From contig NZ_GL397071.1 in the NCBI RefSeq assembly GCF_000146345.1, forward strand, positions 1,456,364 to 1,520,363: a DNA stretch of 64,000 nt. The letters run 5' to 3'. The position numbers were made by a program, and so were the translations under genes. This DNA comes from Peptoniphilus duerdenii ATCC BAA-1640. GTDB lineage: Bacteria; Bacillota; Clostridia; Tissierellales; Peptoniphilaceae. This document shows, piece after piece, positions 52,537-61,906 of this stretch (within the stretch, counting starts at the first letter, position 1; each line of letters begins with the position of its first letter). The notes beneath the pieces are model-generated. The model had not been told where the DNA came from. It saw only the letters and a list, made by a program, of their open reading frames with translations, and searched no databases.

Positions 52537-55500
52537 ATGGAAAAATTTAAAGTGCTCTCAAAAGAGAGTGTAGACAAAAGAGAACATCATATTTCCGAAT
52601 ATTGGAATGATATAGATTTATTACATAAATCTGTAGAATCCAGATGTGGCTGTGAGAAATATGTATTTTATGAAGGTCCGCCAACAGCAAATGGTAGACC
52701 AGGAATACACCACGTTTTAGCTAGAACATTAAAAGATTTGACCTGTAGATACAAAACCATGAAGGGCTACCAAGTTAAGAGAAAAGCTGGTTGGGATACT
52801 CATGGACTTCCAGTAGAAATTGAAGTTGAAAAGAAGCTTGATCTTCACAATAAACAAGATATAGAAAAATATGGAATCGAAGATTTTAACAAAAAATGTA
52901 GAGAATCTGTATTTGAATATGAAAAAGAGTGGAGAGAGTTAACAGAAAGAATGGCTTATCTTGTAGATCTTGATAATCCTTATATAACTCTTCAAGACAA
53001 TTACATTGAATCAGTATGGCATATTTTAGACTCCATGTTTAAAGATGGACTAATATATGAAGGACATAAAATACTTCCATACTGCCCAAGATGTGGAACT
53101 GGACTTGCCTCCCATGAAGTAGCTCAAGGATACCAAATGACAAAATCCCAAACAGCTACTGTAAAATTTAAGCTAAAAGGTAAGGATGAATACTTCCTAG
53201 CATGGACAACAACTCCATGGACTCTTGCATCTAACGTATCACTTACAGTAAATCCAACTGTAACCTACGTTAAAGTTAAATACAATGGAGAAGTATACTA
53301 TCTAGCAGAGGCTTTGATTTCTCAAGTGTTTGAAAAACCAGAAGAAGTTGAAGTGCTAGAAAAAATGACAGGAAAAGATTTGGAATATGTTGAATATGAA
53401 CAATTACTTCCATTTATAAAAGCAGATAAAAAAGCATTCTTTGTAACTCTTGCGGATTATGTAACCATTGAAGACGGTACAGGTATAGTTCATACTGCGC
53501 CAGCTTTTGGGGAAGATGACTATCAAACAGGAAGAAGATATGATTTACCGGTTTTAAATCCTGTAAATGAAGAAGGAAAATATACAGATACTCCTTGGAA
53601 AGGCATGTTCGTAATAGATGCAGACGAAGATGTAATTAAGTATTTAAGAGAAAATGGGCTTCTATTTAAGAAGCAAGCTATGGAACATAACTATCCTCAC
53701 TGCTGGAGATGTGGAACTCCTTTAATCTACTATGCACACCCATCATGGTATATTGAAGTTACAAAGTTCAAGGATAAATTAATAGAAAATAACAATGGAG
53801 TTAATTGGTTCCCTGACTTTGTAGGTGAAAAAAGATTTGGAAACTGGCTAGAAAACTTAAATGACTGGGCTATCTCTCGTTCAAGATATTGGGGTACACC
53901 GCTTCCACTTTGGAGATGCTCATGCGGAAATGTAAGATCTATTGGATCAAAAGAAGAATTAGTAAAAGAAGCTATAGAAGATATAGATGAAAGCGTGGAA
54001 CTTCACAGACCATACGTTGATAATGTACATCTAAAATGCGACAAATGTGGCAAAGAAATGAACAGAGAAAAAGATGTAATAGACGTTTGGTTTGACAGTG
54101 GGGCAATGCCTTTTGCTCAATGGCACTATCCATTTGAACATAAGGATGACTTTGATCAATTATTCCCAGCAGACTTTATTTGTGAAGGTATCGACCAAAC
54201 TCGTGGATGGTTCTACTCATTACTTGCAATTTCTACCTATGTAACAGGCAAGAGCCCTTACAAGAACGTACTTGTAAATGACCTTATCCTAGATAAATAT
54301 GGAAAGAAAATGAGTAAATCAAAAGGAAATACAGTAAATCCATTTGAATTATTCAATAAATACGGCGCAGATGTTGTTAGATGGTACTTAATCTATGTAT
54401 CACCACCATGGGCACCAACTAAATTTGATGAAGATGGTCTAAGAGAAGTAGAATCTAAATTCTTTAGATCACTTAGAAATATATATAATTTCTTTAGCCT
54501 ATATGCAAATACCGATGGTATAGATCCAAGGGATATGAATGTAGATGAAAAGGATTATACTTTAATCGATAAATGGTTTATATCTAAGTACAACTCTCTA
54601 GTTAAGAGTGTAAATGAAGATATGGAAATCTTTGAACTTACAAAAGTTGTAAGAGATATCCAAGACTTTGTAATAGAAGACTTCTCAAATTGGTATATCA
54701 GAAGAAATAGAAGAAGATTCTGGAAACCAGAGATGGATGCGGAAAAGATGGCGGTATACAAAGTTACCTACGATGTACTTCTAGGAATTTCAAAACTTAT
54801 CGCACCGATAGCACCATTTATTTCAGAAGAACTATTCAAATCCCTAACTGATAAGGAATCTGTACACTTAGAAGACTATCCAACTGCAGATGAATCTAAG
54901 ATTAACAAAACACTAGAAGAAAAGATGGAAAAGGTTAGACATATAGTTACCCTTGGACGTGCATCAAGAGAAGAAAAGAGAATCAAGATTCGTCAAGCAT
55001 TAAAAGAAGTTGTTCTAGACGGTTCACTTAAAGAAGAAATAGGATCACTAAAAGATTTGATTAAGGAAGAGTTAAACGTAAAAGAAGTAATATTCGAAAA
55101 TGATTTAACTAAATTCATGGAATATGAACTTAAACCTAACTTCAAAGTTGTAGGAAAAATACTTGGAAGCAAGATAAAAGAATTCCAAAACTATCTTCAA
55201 ACAGTAGATGCAAAAGATTTCGTATCTAAACTAACGAAAGAACCAGTTATCTTAAAGTTAAACGGGGAAGACACAGAAATAAACGAAGAATTTATAGATA
55301 TTAAAATAAATTCTAAAGAAGGATTCGACGTTACAATGGAAAATAATCAATTTGTAATCCTAGATACAGAACTTACCCCAGAGCTTATAGAAGAAGGTTT
55401 AGTAAGAGAATTTATTTCAAAGGTTCAACAATTAAGAAAGACAAAAGATCTAGACATTCTTGATAATATTGAAATTATCTATTCTAGTGATGAAGAAGTA

Positions 55501-55635
55501 AAAGCTGCAATAGATAAGAATATTGACTTCATAGGACAAGAAACTTTAGCTAAATCTGTAGTAAATGGAGCTGGAAAAGAAGAGTTTGATCTAAATGGTC
55601 ATCCTACTACTATTGAAATTAGGGTTATTGACTAA
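52537..55635 (+). CDS. ileS: Isoleucyl-tRNA synthetase, long (type 2-like)
   Basis: 1032 residues. HIGH-type motif PGIHHVLA (H58, H59), CP1 editing domain with the TTTPWTLASN block, KMSKS at 591-595 and a C-terminal anticodon-binding/extra domain. Length and the lack of a C-terminal CxxC zinc finger fit type-2 bacterial IleRS, a group often naturally less sensitive to mupirocin. Zinc-type cysteines CPRCG, CWRCG and CDKCG are present. AGGAGG precedes ATG 52537, 12 bp after the T-box terminator. Confidence 0.97.
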   Translation: MEKFKVLSKESVDKREHHISEYWNDIDLLHKSVESRCGCEKYVFYEGPPTANGRPGIHHVLARTLKDLTCRYKTMKGYQVKRKAGWDTHGLPVEIEVEKKLDLHNKQDIEKYGIEDFNKKCRESVFEYEKEWRELTERMAYLVDLDNPYITLQDNYIESVWHILDSMFKDGLIYEGHKILPYCPRCGTGLASHEVAQGYQMTKSQTATVKFKLKGKDEYFLAWTTTPWTLASNVSLTVNPTVTYVKVKYNGEVYYLAEALISQVFEKPEEVEVLEKMTGKDLEYVEYEQLLPFIKADKKAFFVTLADYVTIEDGTGIVHTAPAFGEDDYQTGRRYDLPVLNPVNEEGKYTDTPWKGMFVIDADEDVIKYLRENGLLFKKQAMEHNYPHCWRCGTPLIYYAHPSWYIEVTKFKDKLIENNNGVNWFPDFVGEKRFGNWLENLNDWAISRSRYWGTPLPLWRCSCGNVRSIGSKEELVKEAIEDIDESVELHRPYVDNVHLKCDKCGKEMNREKDVIDVWFDSGAMPFAQWHYPFEHKDDFDQLFPADFICEGIDQTRGWFYSLLAISTYVTGKSPYKNVLVNDLILDKYGKKMSKSKGNTVNPFELFNKYGADVVRWYLIYVSPPWAPTKFDEDGLREVESKFFRSLRNIYNFFSLYANTDGIDPRDMNVDEKDYTLIDKWFISKYNSLVKSVNEDMEIFELTKVVRDIQDFVIEDFSNWYIRRNRRRFWKPEMDAEKMAVYKVTYDVLLGISKLIAPIAPFISEELFKSLTDKESVHLEDYPTADESKINKTLEEKMEKVRHIVTLGRASREEKRIKIRQALKEVVLDGSLKEEIGSLKDLIKEELNVKEVIFENDLTKFMEYELKPNFKVVGKILGSKIKEFQNYLQTVDAKDFVSKLTKEPVILKLNGEDTEINEEFIDIKINSKEGFDVTMENNQFVILDTELTPELIEEGLVREFISKVQQLRKTKDLDILDNIEIIYSSDEEVKAAIDKNIDFIGQETLAKSVVNGAGKEEFDLNGHPTTIEIRVID

Positions 55636-55686
55636 TTGCAATTTAAATTTAAAAAAGATATAATTAAATAAAACGAAGGAGGAGCT

Positions 55687-55986
55687 ATGGATCAAAATAC
55701 CGCAAAAGTAATCACTAGTTTTGCACCTCTAATAATTTTGATGATATTTTTCTACTTTTTCATGATAAAACCACAAAAGAAAAAAGAAAAAGAAATTCAA
55801 ACCATGAGAGAAAACATCAAAGTTGGAGACAATATTATCACTATTGGTGGTATAGTTGGAAAGGTAATCCAAGTAAAAGAAGATGTAATATTTATAGAAA
55901 CATCTGGAGACAAGACTAAGTTAGAACTAATGAAGTGGGGAATTAACTCAGTTCTTCAAGAAAGAAAAGATTTAAAATCAAACTAA
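55687..55986 (+). CDS. yajC: Preprotein translocase subunit YajC
   Basis: 99 residues: one N-terminal membrane helix (about 12-27, APLIILMIFFYFFM) followed by MIKPQKKKEKEIQ and a basic/beta domain with IKVGDNIITIGGIVGKV, the YajC signature. Accessory of SecDF. GAAGGAGGAG precedes ATG 55687. SecD/SecF are not in the window. The SCIFF gene follows 10 bp later. Confidence 0.95.
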   Translation: MDQNTAKVITSFAPLIILMIFFYFFMIKPQKKKEKEIQTMRENIKVGDNIITIGGIVGKVIQVKEDVIFIETSGDKTKLELMKWGINSVLQERKDLKSN

Positions 55987-55996
55987 AGGAGACATT

Positions 55997-56146
55997 ATGA
56001 AATTAGTAAAGACACTTACAAAGAAAACTTTGAGAGACACTTATGCAAAAGGTGGATGTGGTGAATGCCAAACATCATGCCAATCAGCATGCAAAACTTC
56101 TTGTACAGTAGGAAACCAAAAGTGCGAAAATAAAGAAAATCACTAA
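55997..56146 (+). CDS. scfA: SCIFF ranthipeptide precursor
   Basis: 49 residues with six cysteines at 21, 24, 28, 32, 36 and 43 (GGCGECQTSCQSACKTSC, then CENKENH), the near-invariant core of SCIFF peptides (six cysteines in forty-five residues). A partner radical-SAM maturase normally installs thioether links. The leader MKLVKTLTKKTLRDTYAK is basic. AAAGGAG lies 7 bases before ATG. It follows yajC by 10 bp, as in many Clostridia, but the maturase gene usually next to it is absent here: a terminator and an unrelated membrane protein follow. Too short for most gene callers. Confidence 0.95.
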   Translation: MKLVKTLTKKTLRDTYAKGGCGECQTSCQSACKTSCTVGNQKCENKENH

Positions 56147-56185
56147 TCTCTACACAAAATTTTATAAAAATTAAGTAGAAAATTT

Positions 56186-56217
56186 AACCGTCTAAGATAT
56201 TGCTTAGGCGGTTTTTT
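56186..56217 (+). terminator. Rho-independent terminator after SCIFF
   Basis: AACCGTCTAAG (56186-56196) and CTTAGGCGG (56203-56211) with one G-U pair, followed by T6. Confidence 0.85.
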
Positions 56218-56375
56218 ATTTAGCAATTCTAACAGATTTTATAATATTTATAAAGTAATAAATATTTTTGCTAGTAACCAATGTTCTAAGTTTCAAATAA
56301 TTAACAAATACAGCTTTATTTAAGTACATTTTCGTGATATCATAGTATAAAGATATAATTCAGTGGGAGGTAATT

Positions 56376-57404
56376 ATGGATAAGAAAATCAAAAACTACA
56401 TAATTTATGCTGTATTCATAGTTTTATTGTTTTTGTCCACACTTTTTAAGTCCTTTTCAACTGATGTTTTGTGGCCAAAGGATCAAAACTACAAAGGTAG
56501 CTTTGATGGTATAATATTTTCAGATCCACAGGATATTGCAGGACTAAATGTAACAAGAACCATTTTTAAAGAAAATAATAAAGATTTAGTAAAATATGAT
56601 ATAAGTTTTCTCTATGAAGGAGACTTTGGAAACTTAAGAATCTTAGGTAATCCAGTAGGTCAAATATTCTTGCCTAATAAGATGAACCCTGTATTTTCAG
56701 ATGTAACTCTAAAAGGTGAATATAATAAAATTAATAACGCACTTTTCCAAGACAACTTAAAATTAAAAGATTTATACAAAAAAGTTCCAGAACATGACTT
56801 CTCTGCAGTATCAAAAGTGAGAGTGCCTTTGGACAAGGAAGTACAAGAAGTTAAATTTAGTATTCTTTATGAACCTAGAGAAATAAATCATGGTTTAAAG
56901 GGTAATGTTGCTAAAAACGCAGTTTTTGTAACCAATGCAAGAGTTGAATCTTTTAGAGATACGACCAAACAAGAAAAGGGAATTAAAAACGAATCTAAAA
57001 ACTTCCAAGAATCTGGATACTATGTAAATTCAATAGAAGTTATAAATGAAAGACAAGTTAAATCAATTTCATTTGAATCAACATTAAATTCAATAGTATT
57101 TATAATTTCAATAGCAGCTGCAATCCTTCTTATATGGTTAGATAGAAGTAAATCACAAGTTCCGTTACTAATATCTATGATGCTATCTGTTATGACAGTA
57201 TCAAGATTTTTAGACAAGGGAGCAACAGCATTTGGAATTCTATTTATCTGGACGATAACAGGATATATCGTATCACTATTAAGTTATGCTATAACAAATG
57301 AAGGAAATAAAATTAGAAACAATGACTTCAAGAGAAGTATAGCTTGGACACTTATATTTTTACTTGTAAATATAGTGATATTTATAATTCCAAGAACATT
57401 TTAA
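56376..57404 (+). CDS. Unrecognised membrane protein
   Basis: 342 residues: one N-terminal helix (about 8-27), an extracytoplasmic domain of about 200 residues (to about 230), then four C-terminal helices (about 235-340). No family motif recognised. It could be a membrane-bound sensor or assembly factor. TATAAT lies at 56354-56359 and GGGAGG 8 bases before ATG 56376; it stands alone between two terminators. Confidence 0.7.
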   Translation: MDKKIKNYIIYAVFIVLLFLSTLFKSFSTDVLWPKDQNYKGSFDGIIFSDPQDIAGLNVTRTIFKENNKDLVKYDISFLYEGDFGNLRILGNPVGQIFLPNKMNPVFSDVTLKGEYNKINNALFQDNLKLKDLYKKVPEHDFSAVSKVRVPLDKEVQEVKFSILYEPREINHGLKGNVAKNAVFVTNARVESFRDTTKQEKGIKNESKNFQESGYYVNSIEVINERQVKSISFESTLNSIVFIISIAAAILLIWLDRSKSQVPLLISMMLSVMTVSRFLDKGATAFGILFIWTITGYIVSLLSYAITNEGNKIRNNDFKRSIAWTLIFLLVNIVIFIIPRTF

Positions 57405-57409
57405 AACTA

Positions 57410-57438
57410 AAGGCTTCGTAATACGGAGCCTTTTTTAA
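57410..57438 (+). terminator. Rho-independent terminator
   Basis: AAGGCTTCGT (57410-57419) and ACGGAGCCTT (57423-57432) with one G-U pair, then T-run. Confidence 0.85.
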
Positions 57439-57589
57439 TGCAAAAAAATTGTGGAAGAGTATATAAGAGTAGAGCTAATAAAACCTAAAAACTTTATAAA
57501 AACTAAATGTAACAAAATAAAATTTCACCTTATAATTCTTTAATAAAAAGTAAATTTAGTTTATAATATACTTAGATAAGGAGGTACCA

Positions 57590-58981
57590 ATGAGTTCATT
57601 AGAAAAAATATTTAAACTCAAAGAACACAACACCACTGTTAAGACAGAAATGGTGGCAGGAGTTACTACATTTATGACTATGGCTTATATTTTGGCAGTA
57701 AACCCAAATATTTTAGGAGCTACAGGCATGGATTCTGGAGCTGTATTCACTGCAACAGCTATAGCATCAATGATTGGTTGTGTTTTCATGGCGATTTTAG
57801 CTAACTATCCTTTTGCACTTGCACCAGGAATGGGACTAAACGCCTTTTTTGCTTATACGGTAGTATTAAAGATGGGCTACAGTTATGAAACTGCTCTTAC
57901 TGCTGTTTTTATTGAAGGAATAATCTTTATATTATTATCGATTACAAATGTACGTGAGGCCATTTTTAACGCGATCCCTATAAATTTAAAAGGGGCAGTA
58001 AGCGTTGGGATAGGTCTTTTTATTGCTTTTATAGGTCTTCAAAATTCAAAGATTGTTATTTCTGGACCTACTTTAGTCAGCATATTTTCATTAGATGGAT
58101 TTAATGCGGTTAATCAAGTAGAAGGTGTAGTAGCAACATTTAACAATGTGGGAATCACAGTTCTTTTAGCAATTATAGGAGTGCTAATTACATCTATTTT
58201 AGTAATTAAAAATGTTAAGGGAAATATTTTAATAGGTATTCTTATTACTTGGATTCTTGGAATTATTTGCCAAGTAACTGGAGTATATGTTCCTGAACCA
58301 GCACTAGGTATGTTCAATTTAATTCCTGATTTTTCAAATGGTTTATCTATTCCTAGCCTTGCACCAACATTTTTTAAATTTAATTTCCATGAAATATTAT
58401 CTTTAGAATTCTTTGTAGTAGTATTTTCATTCTTATTTGTAGATATGTTTGATACTATAGGAACTCTTATTGGAGTTTCAACAAAGGCTAAGATGTTAGA
58501 TAAAGATGGCAAGCTAGAAAACATAAGAGGCGCTCTTCTTGCAGACTCCTTTGCAACAGTAGCAGGAGCTATGCTTGGTACTTCCACAGTTACAACATTT
58601 GTTGAATCAGCTTCAGGAGTTTCAGAAGGTGGTAGAACTGGACTTACTGCTATAACAACAGGAGTTTTATTCTTACTTTCACTTTTCTTAGCGCCAATAT
58701 TTTTAGCAATACCTGCATTTGCAACTGCACCAGCTCTTATAGTAGTTGGATTCTATATGTTTACAAATGCGGTTCATATTGACTTTGATGATTTCTCAGA
58801 AGCTATTCCAAGCTATATCTGTATTGCGTCAATGCCATTTTTCTATAGTATTTCTGAAGGAATATCAATGGGAGTTATCTCATATGTATTTGTAAATCTT
58901 CTAACAGGAAAGACAAAGAAAATAACTCCACTTATGTATATTCTCGCTTTACTATTTACACTTAAGTATGTTTTCCTATAA
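57590..58981 (+). CDS. NCS2 purine permease (AzgA/PbuG type)
   Basis: 463 residues, about 13-14 membrane helices. Blocks GVTTFMTMAYILAVNP, ALAPGMGLNAFFAYTVV, LFVDMFDTIGTLIGV and GTSTVTTFVESASGVSEGGRTG identify the adenine/guanine/hypoxanthine proton-symporter branch. AAGGAGG before ATG 57590, TATAAT at 57562-57567. No purine riboswitch is visible upstream. Confidence 0.93.
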   Translation: MSSLEKIFKLKEHNTTVKTEMVAGVTTFMTMAYILAVNPNILGATGMDSGAVFTATAIASMIGCVFMAILANYPFALAPGMGLNAFFAYTVVLKMGYSYETALTAVFIEGIIFILLSITNVREAIFNAIPINLKGAVSVGIGLFIAFIGLQNSKIVISGPTLVSIFSLDGFNAVNQVEGVVATFNNVGITVLLAIIGVLITSILVIKNVKGNILIGILITWILGIICQVTGVYVPEPALGMFNLIPDFSNGLSIPSLAPTFFKFNFHEILSLEFFVVVFSFLFVDMFDTIGTLIGVSTKAKMLDKDGKLENIRGALLADSFATVAGAMLGTSTVTTFVESASGVSEGGRTGLTAITTGVLFLLSLFLAPIFLAIPAFATAPALIVVGFYMFTNAVHIDFDDFSEAIPSYICIASMPFFYSISEGISMGVISYVFVNLLTGKTKKITPLMYILALLFTLKYVFL

Positions 58982-59075
58982 TTAGTTTTATTTAAAAGAT
59001 TAGTGATTTAAATAAAATGAAAATTGAAAATAAGTACAATGTATAATATAATTAACTTATATTAAGGAGGTAGAA

Positions 59076-60188
59076 ATGAAAAGAAAATCATTAGTAGCAC
59101 TACTATTAGCATTCACTTTATTACTAACAGCTTGTGGTAACGGGGGAGCAAAAAATAACAAACCTGCAAACAATGCTGAAAAGAATAATAAAAATAGTAG
59201 TCAAGAAGCACCAAAATCAGACCTAAAGGTTGGTTTTGTAACAGACGAAGGTGGAATCAACGACGAATCATTTAACCAAGGAGTTTGGGAAGGACTTCAA
59301 AAGGCAGCGAACGACTTCGGTCTAGATGCTTCTTACCAACAATCAAAGGATGAAAACGACTATAGACCAAACTTTGATACACTTCTAGACGATGAAAAAG
59401 ATTTAATCATCGGTGCTGGATTTAAAATGGGTGGAACAATTATAAAAGAAGCTCAAGCTAATCCAGATGTTAAATTCGCTATAGTTGACGTTGATCCAAC
59501 TAACGAAGGAAAAGACGAAGCTCCAGCAAACCTACTTGGAATTATGTTTAAGGCTCAAGAACCTTCATTCATGGTAGGATATATTGCAGGACAAATGACT
59601 AAGACTGACAAAGTAGGATTTGTTGGTGGTCAAGAAGGAACTATTATTTGGGGATTTGAATACGGATACAAAGCTGGTGTTGAATATGCAGCTAAAGAAC
59701 TTGGAAAGAAGATTGAAATTCTTAGCCAATACGTAGGAGACTTCTCAGATGCTCAAAAGGGAAAAGTTATAGCTAACACTATGTACCAAAACGGTGCAGA
59801 TATAGTATTCCAAGCAGCAGGTGGAGCAGGACTAGGCGTTATCGAATCTGCTAAAGAACAAGGTGAAGGTAAATGGGTTATCGGTGTTGATAAAGACCAA
59901 TATGATCTTGCACCAGACAATGTACTAACATCTGCAATGAAAAATGCTAACGTAGCTATCTATGAAATTCTAAAAGATCTATCTGAAGGTAAAGAATTCC
60001 AAGGCGGAACAACAAGAGTATTCGGTCTTCAAGATGCAGAAGCTGTAGGTATTTCACCAAGTACAGATAAACACGTTCCACAAGAAATTATTGATAAAAC
60101 TAATGCTTTAGTTGAAAAGATAGTTTCTGAAGAAATCAAAGTTCCATATAACGCTGAAACATACGAAGAATATGGATACGGAAAATAA
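59076..60188 (+). CDS. Nucleoside-binding lipoprotein, BMP/PnrA family
   Basis: 370 residues: lipobox LTAC (C20), Asn/Lys-rich linker (about 22-48), BMP domain. Family blocks: GFVTDEGGINDESFNQG, VGFVGGQEGTI, GADIVFQAAGGAGLGV, WVIGVDKDQ. Binds purine nucleosides and delivers them to the ABC transporter that follows. AAGGAGG before ATG; TATAAT at 59042-59047. It ends with its own terminator, so it can be expressed in excess over the membrane subunits. Confidence 0.95.
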   Translation: MKRKSLVALLLAFTLLLTACGNGGAKNNKPANNAEKNNKNSSQEAPKSDLKVGFVTDEGGINDESFNQGVWEGLQKAANDFGLDASYQQSKDENDYRPNFDTLLDDEKDLIIGAGFKMGGTIIKEAQANPDVKFAIVDVDPTNEGKDEAPANLLGIMFKAQEPSFMVGYIAGQMTKTDKVGFVGGQEGTIIWGFEYGYKAGVEYAAKELGKKIEILSQYVGDFSDAQKGKVIANTMYQNGADIVFQAAGGAGLGVIESAKEQGEGKWVIGVDKDQYDLAPDNVLTSAMKNANVAIYEILKDLSEGKEFQGGTTRVFGLQDAEAVGISPSTDKHVPQEIIDKTNALVEKIVSEEIKVPYNAETYEEYGYGK

Positions 60189-60199
60189 AATATAATTTT

Positions 60200-60226
60200 A
60201 AGAGTGCTTAGGCACTCTTTTTTTAT
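60200..60226 (+). terminator. Rho-independent terminator after the BMP lipoprotein
   Basis: AGAGTGC (60201-60207) and GCACTCT (60212-60218), loop TTAG, then T7. Confidence 0.9.
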
Positions 60227-60319
60227 ACGTATTTTTTTAATAGACAAATGAATAAATTAATTAAAGATATTTAGTTTTCATTAGACAATTGTATAAATAT
60301 TTTATTTTATTTTTTTAGA

Positions 60320-60353
60320 TTACAGTGTAAATAATTTTTAGATAATGTATAAT
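60320..60353 (+). promoter_or_regulatory. Promoter and possible operator of the nucleoside ABC genes
   Basis: TATAAT at 60348-60353; the odd palindrome TTACAGTGTAA at 60320-60330 covers the expected -35 position. No good -35 sequence, so an activator or repressor site is plausible. Confidence 0.4.
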
Positions 60354-60382
60354 TATAAGTAGTAAAATGAGGAGGTATGGAT

Positions 60383-61906
60383 TTGGAAAATAATAATTTT
60401 GCAGTACAAATGAAAAATATTACAAAAAAATTTGGAGATTTTACTGCAAACGACAACATCGATCTTGATATAAAAAAAGGTGAAATCCACGCTCTTTTAG
60501 GCGAAAATGGTGCCGGTAAATCTACACTAATGAATATATTATATGGACTATATACTCAAACTGAAGGTGAGATTTATATAAATGGTAAGTTGGAACAAAT
60601 TAAAGATCCAAATGAAGCGATAAAGCTTGGGCTTGGTATGGTTCACCAACATTTTATGCTTATAGAGCCTTTTACAGTCGTTGAAAATATTATTTTAGGA
60701 ATGGAACCTACAAAAGGTTTAACGCTTAACATTAAAAAGGCGACTGAAGATATTATGAAGATATCTAATAAGTATGGACTTTCAATCGATCCTAAGGCAA
60801 AAGTTGAAGATATCACAGTTGGTATGCAACAGAGGATTGAAATAATAAAAGCCCTATATAGAGGGGCAGATATTTTAATATTTGATGAACCGACGGCAGT
60901 GTTAACTCCTCAAGAAATTGATGAATTTGTTGATATTATAAAGAGTCTTTCAGATCAAGGCAAAACCATTATTTTAATTACACATAAGTTGAAAGAGATT
61001 AAGGCAATGGCAGACAGATGTACAATAATCAGACGTGGTAAGAAGATAGATACTGTAGATGTAAATAGTGTAAGTGAGTCTGAACTTGCAGATATGATGG
61101 TTGGTAGATCTGTAAATTTAACTGTAAATAAAGAAGATAGAGAGCCTGGAGATGTTGTGCTAAGTATATCTAATCTTATAGTTAAAGATGCTAGAAAAAT
61201 AAACAAAGTAAATGGACTTAATTTAGATCTTAAAGCTGGTGAGATTCATGGTATAGCTGGAGTCGATGGAAATGGACAATCAGAGCTTTTAGAAGCTCTC
61301 TCAGGACTAAGATACATTGAAAGTGGGTCTATTACTATAAATGGAAAAGACATTACAAACCACACTCCAAAGGATATTCACGAAAATGGAATTTACAATA
61401 TCCCAGAAGATAGACAGAGAAGAGGATTGGTTCTAGATTTTTCTGTTGAAGATAACCTAATACTAGAAAATTTTCATAGTGAACCATTCTCTAAAAAAGG
61501 AATTTTAAATAGAAAAAAAATAAATGAGCATGCTACAGAACTTATGGAAAAGTTTGATATCAGACCGAGGGAACCTAAATATTTAGCGGGATCTCTTTCC
61601 GGTGGAAACCAACAAAAGGTTATAATTGCAAGAGAAATAACTAATAATCCTACGGTTCTAATAGCAGCACAACCAACAAGGGGACTGGATGTTGGTGCTA
61701 TTGAGTATGTGCATGATTATCTAATAAAACAGAGAGATTCTGGAAAAGCAGTTCTTCTAATATCTTTTGAGCTTGATGAAATCATGGGTTTATCTGATAG
61801 AATTTCTGTTATTTATGGAGGAAAAATTCTTAAAACTCTAGATCCAAAGAATACAAATGAAAAAGAAATTGGTCTTCTAATGGCAGGAGGAAATAGAAAT
61901 GAATAG
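60383..61906 (+). CDS. Nucleoside ABC transporter ATP-binding protein (two ABC domains)
   Basis: 507 residues from TTG 60383 (AGGAGG at 60370-60375 is too close to the ATG at 60377). Domain 1: Walker A GENGAGKST, HQHFMLI, Walker B ILIFDEPTAVLT, signature ITVGMQQRIEIIKAL. Domain 2: degenerate Walker A GVDGNGQSE, signature LSGGNQQKVIIAREI and VLIAAQPTRGLD in place of DEP. The asymmetry matches RbsA/NupA-type ATPases. Ends 8 bp inside the next permease. Confidence 0.93.
   Translation: MENNNFAVQMKNITKKFGDFTANDNIDLDIKKGEIHALLGENGAGKSTLMNILYGLYTQTEGEIYINGKLEQIKDPNEAIKLGLGMVHQHFMLIEPFTVVENIILGMEPTKGLTLNIKKATEDIMKISNKYGLSIDPKAKVEDITVGMQQRIEIIKALYRGADILIFDEPTAVLTPQEIDEFVDIIKSLSDQGKTIILITHKLKEIKAMADRCTIIRRGKKIDTVDVNSVSESELADMMVGRSVNLTVNKEDREPGDVVLSISNLIVKDARKINKVNGLNLDLKAGEIHGIAGVDGNGQSELLEALSGLRYIESGSITINGKDITNHTPKDIHENGIYNIPEDRQRRGLVLDFSVEDNLILENFHSEPFSKKGILNRKKINEHATELMEKFDIRPREPKYLAGSLSGGNQQKVIIAREITNNPTVLIAAQPTRGLDVGAIEYVHDYLIKQRDSGKAVLLISFELDEIMGLSDRISVIYGGKILKTLDPKNTNEKEIGLLMAGGNRNE

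Noticed and set aside
57405..57589. Purine riboswitch upstream of the NCS2 permease
   Set aside because: The conserved three-way-junction sequences were looked for and not seen; only a terminator and -10 boxes are present.
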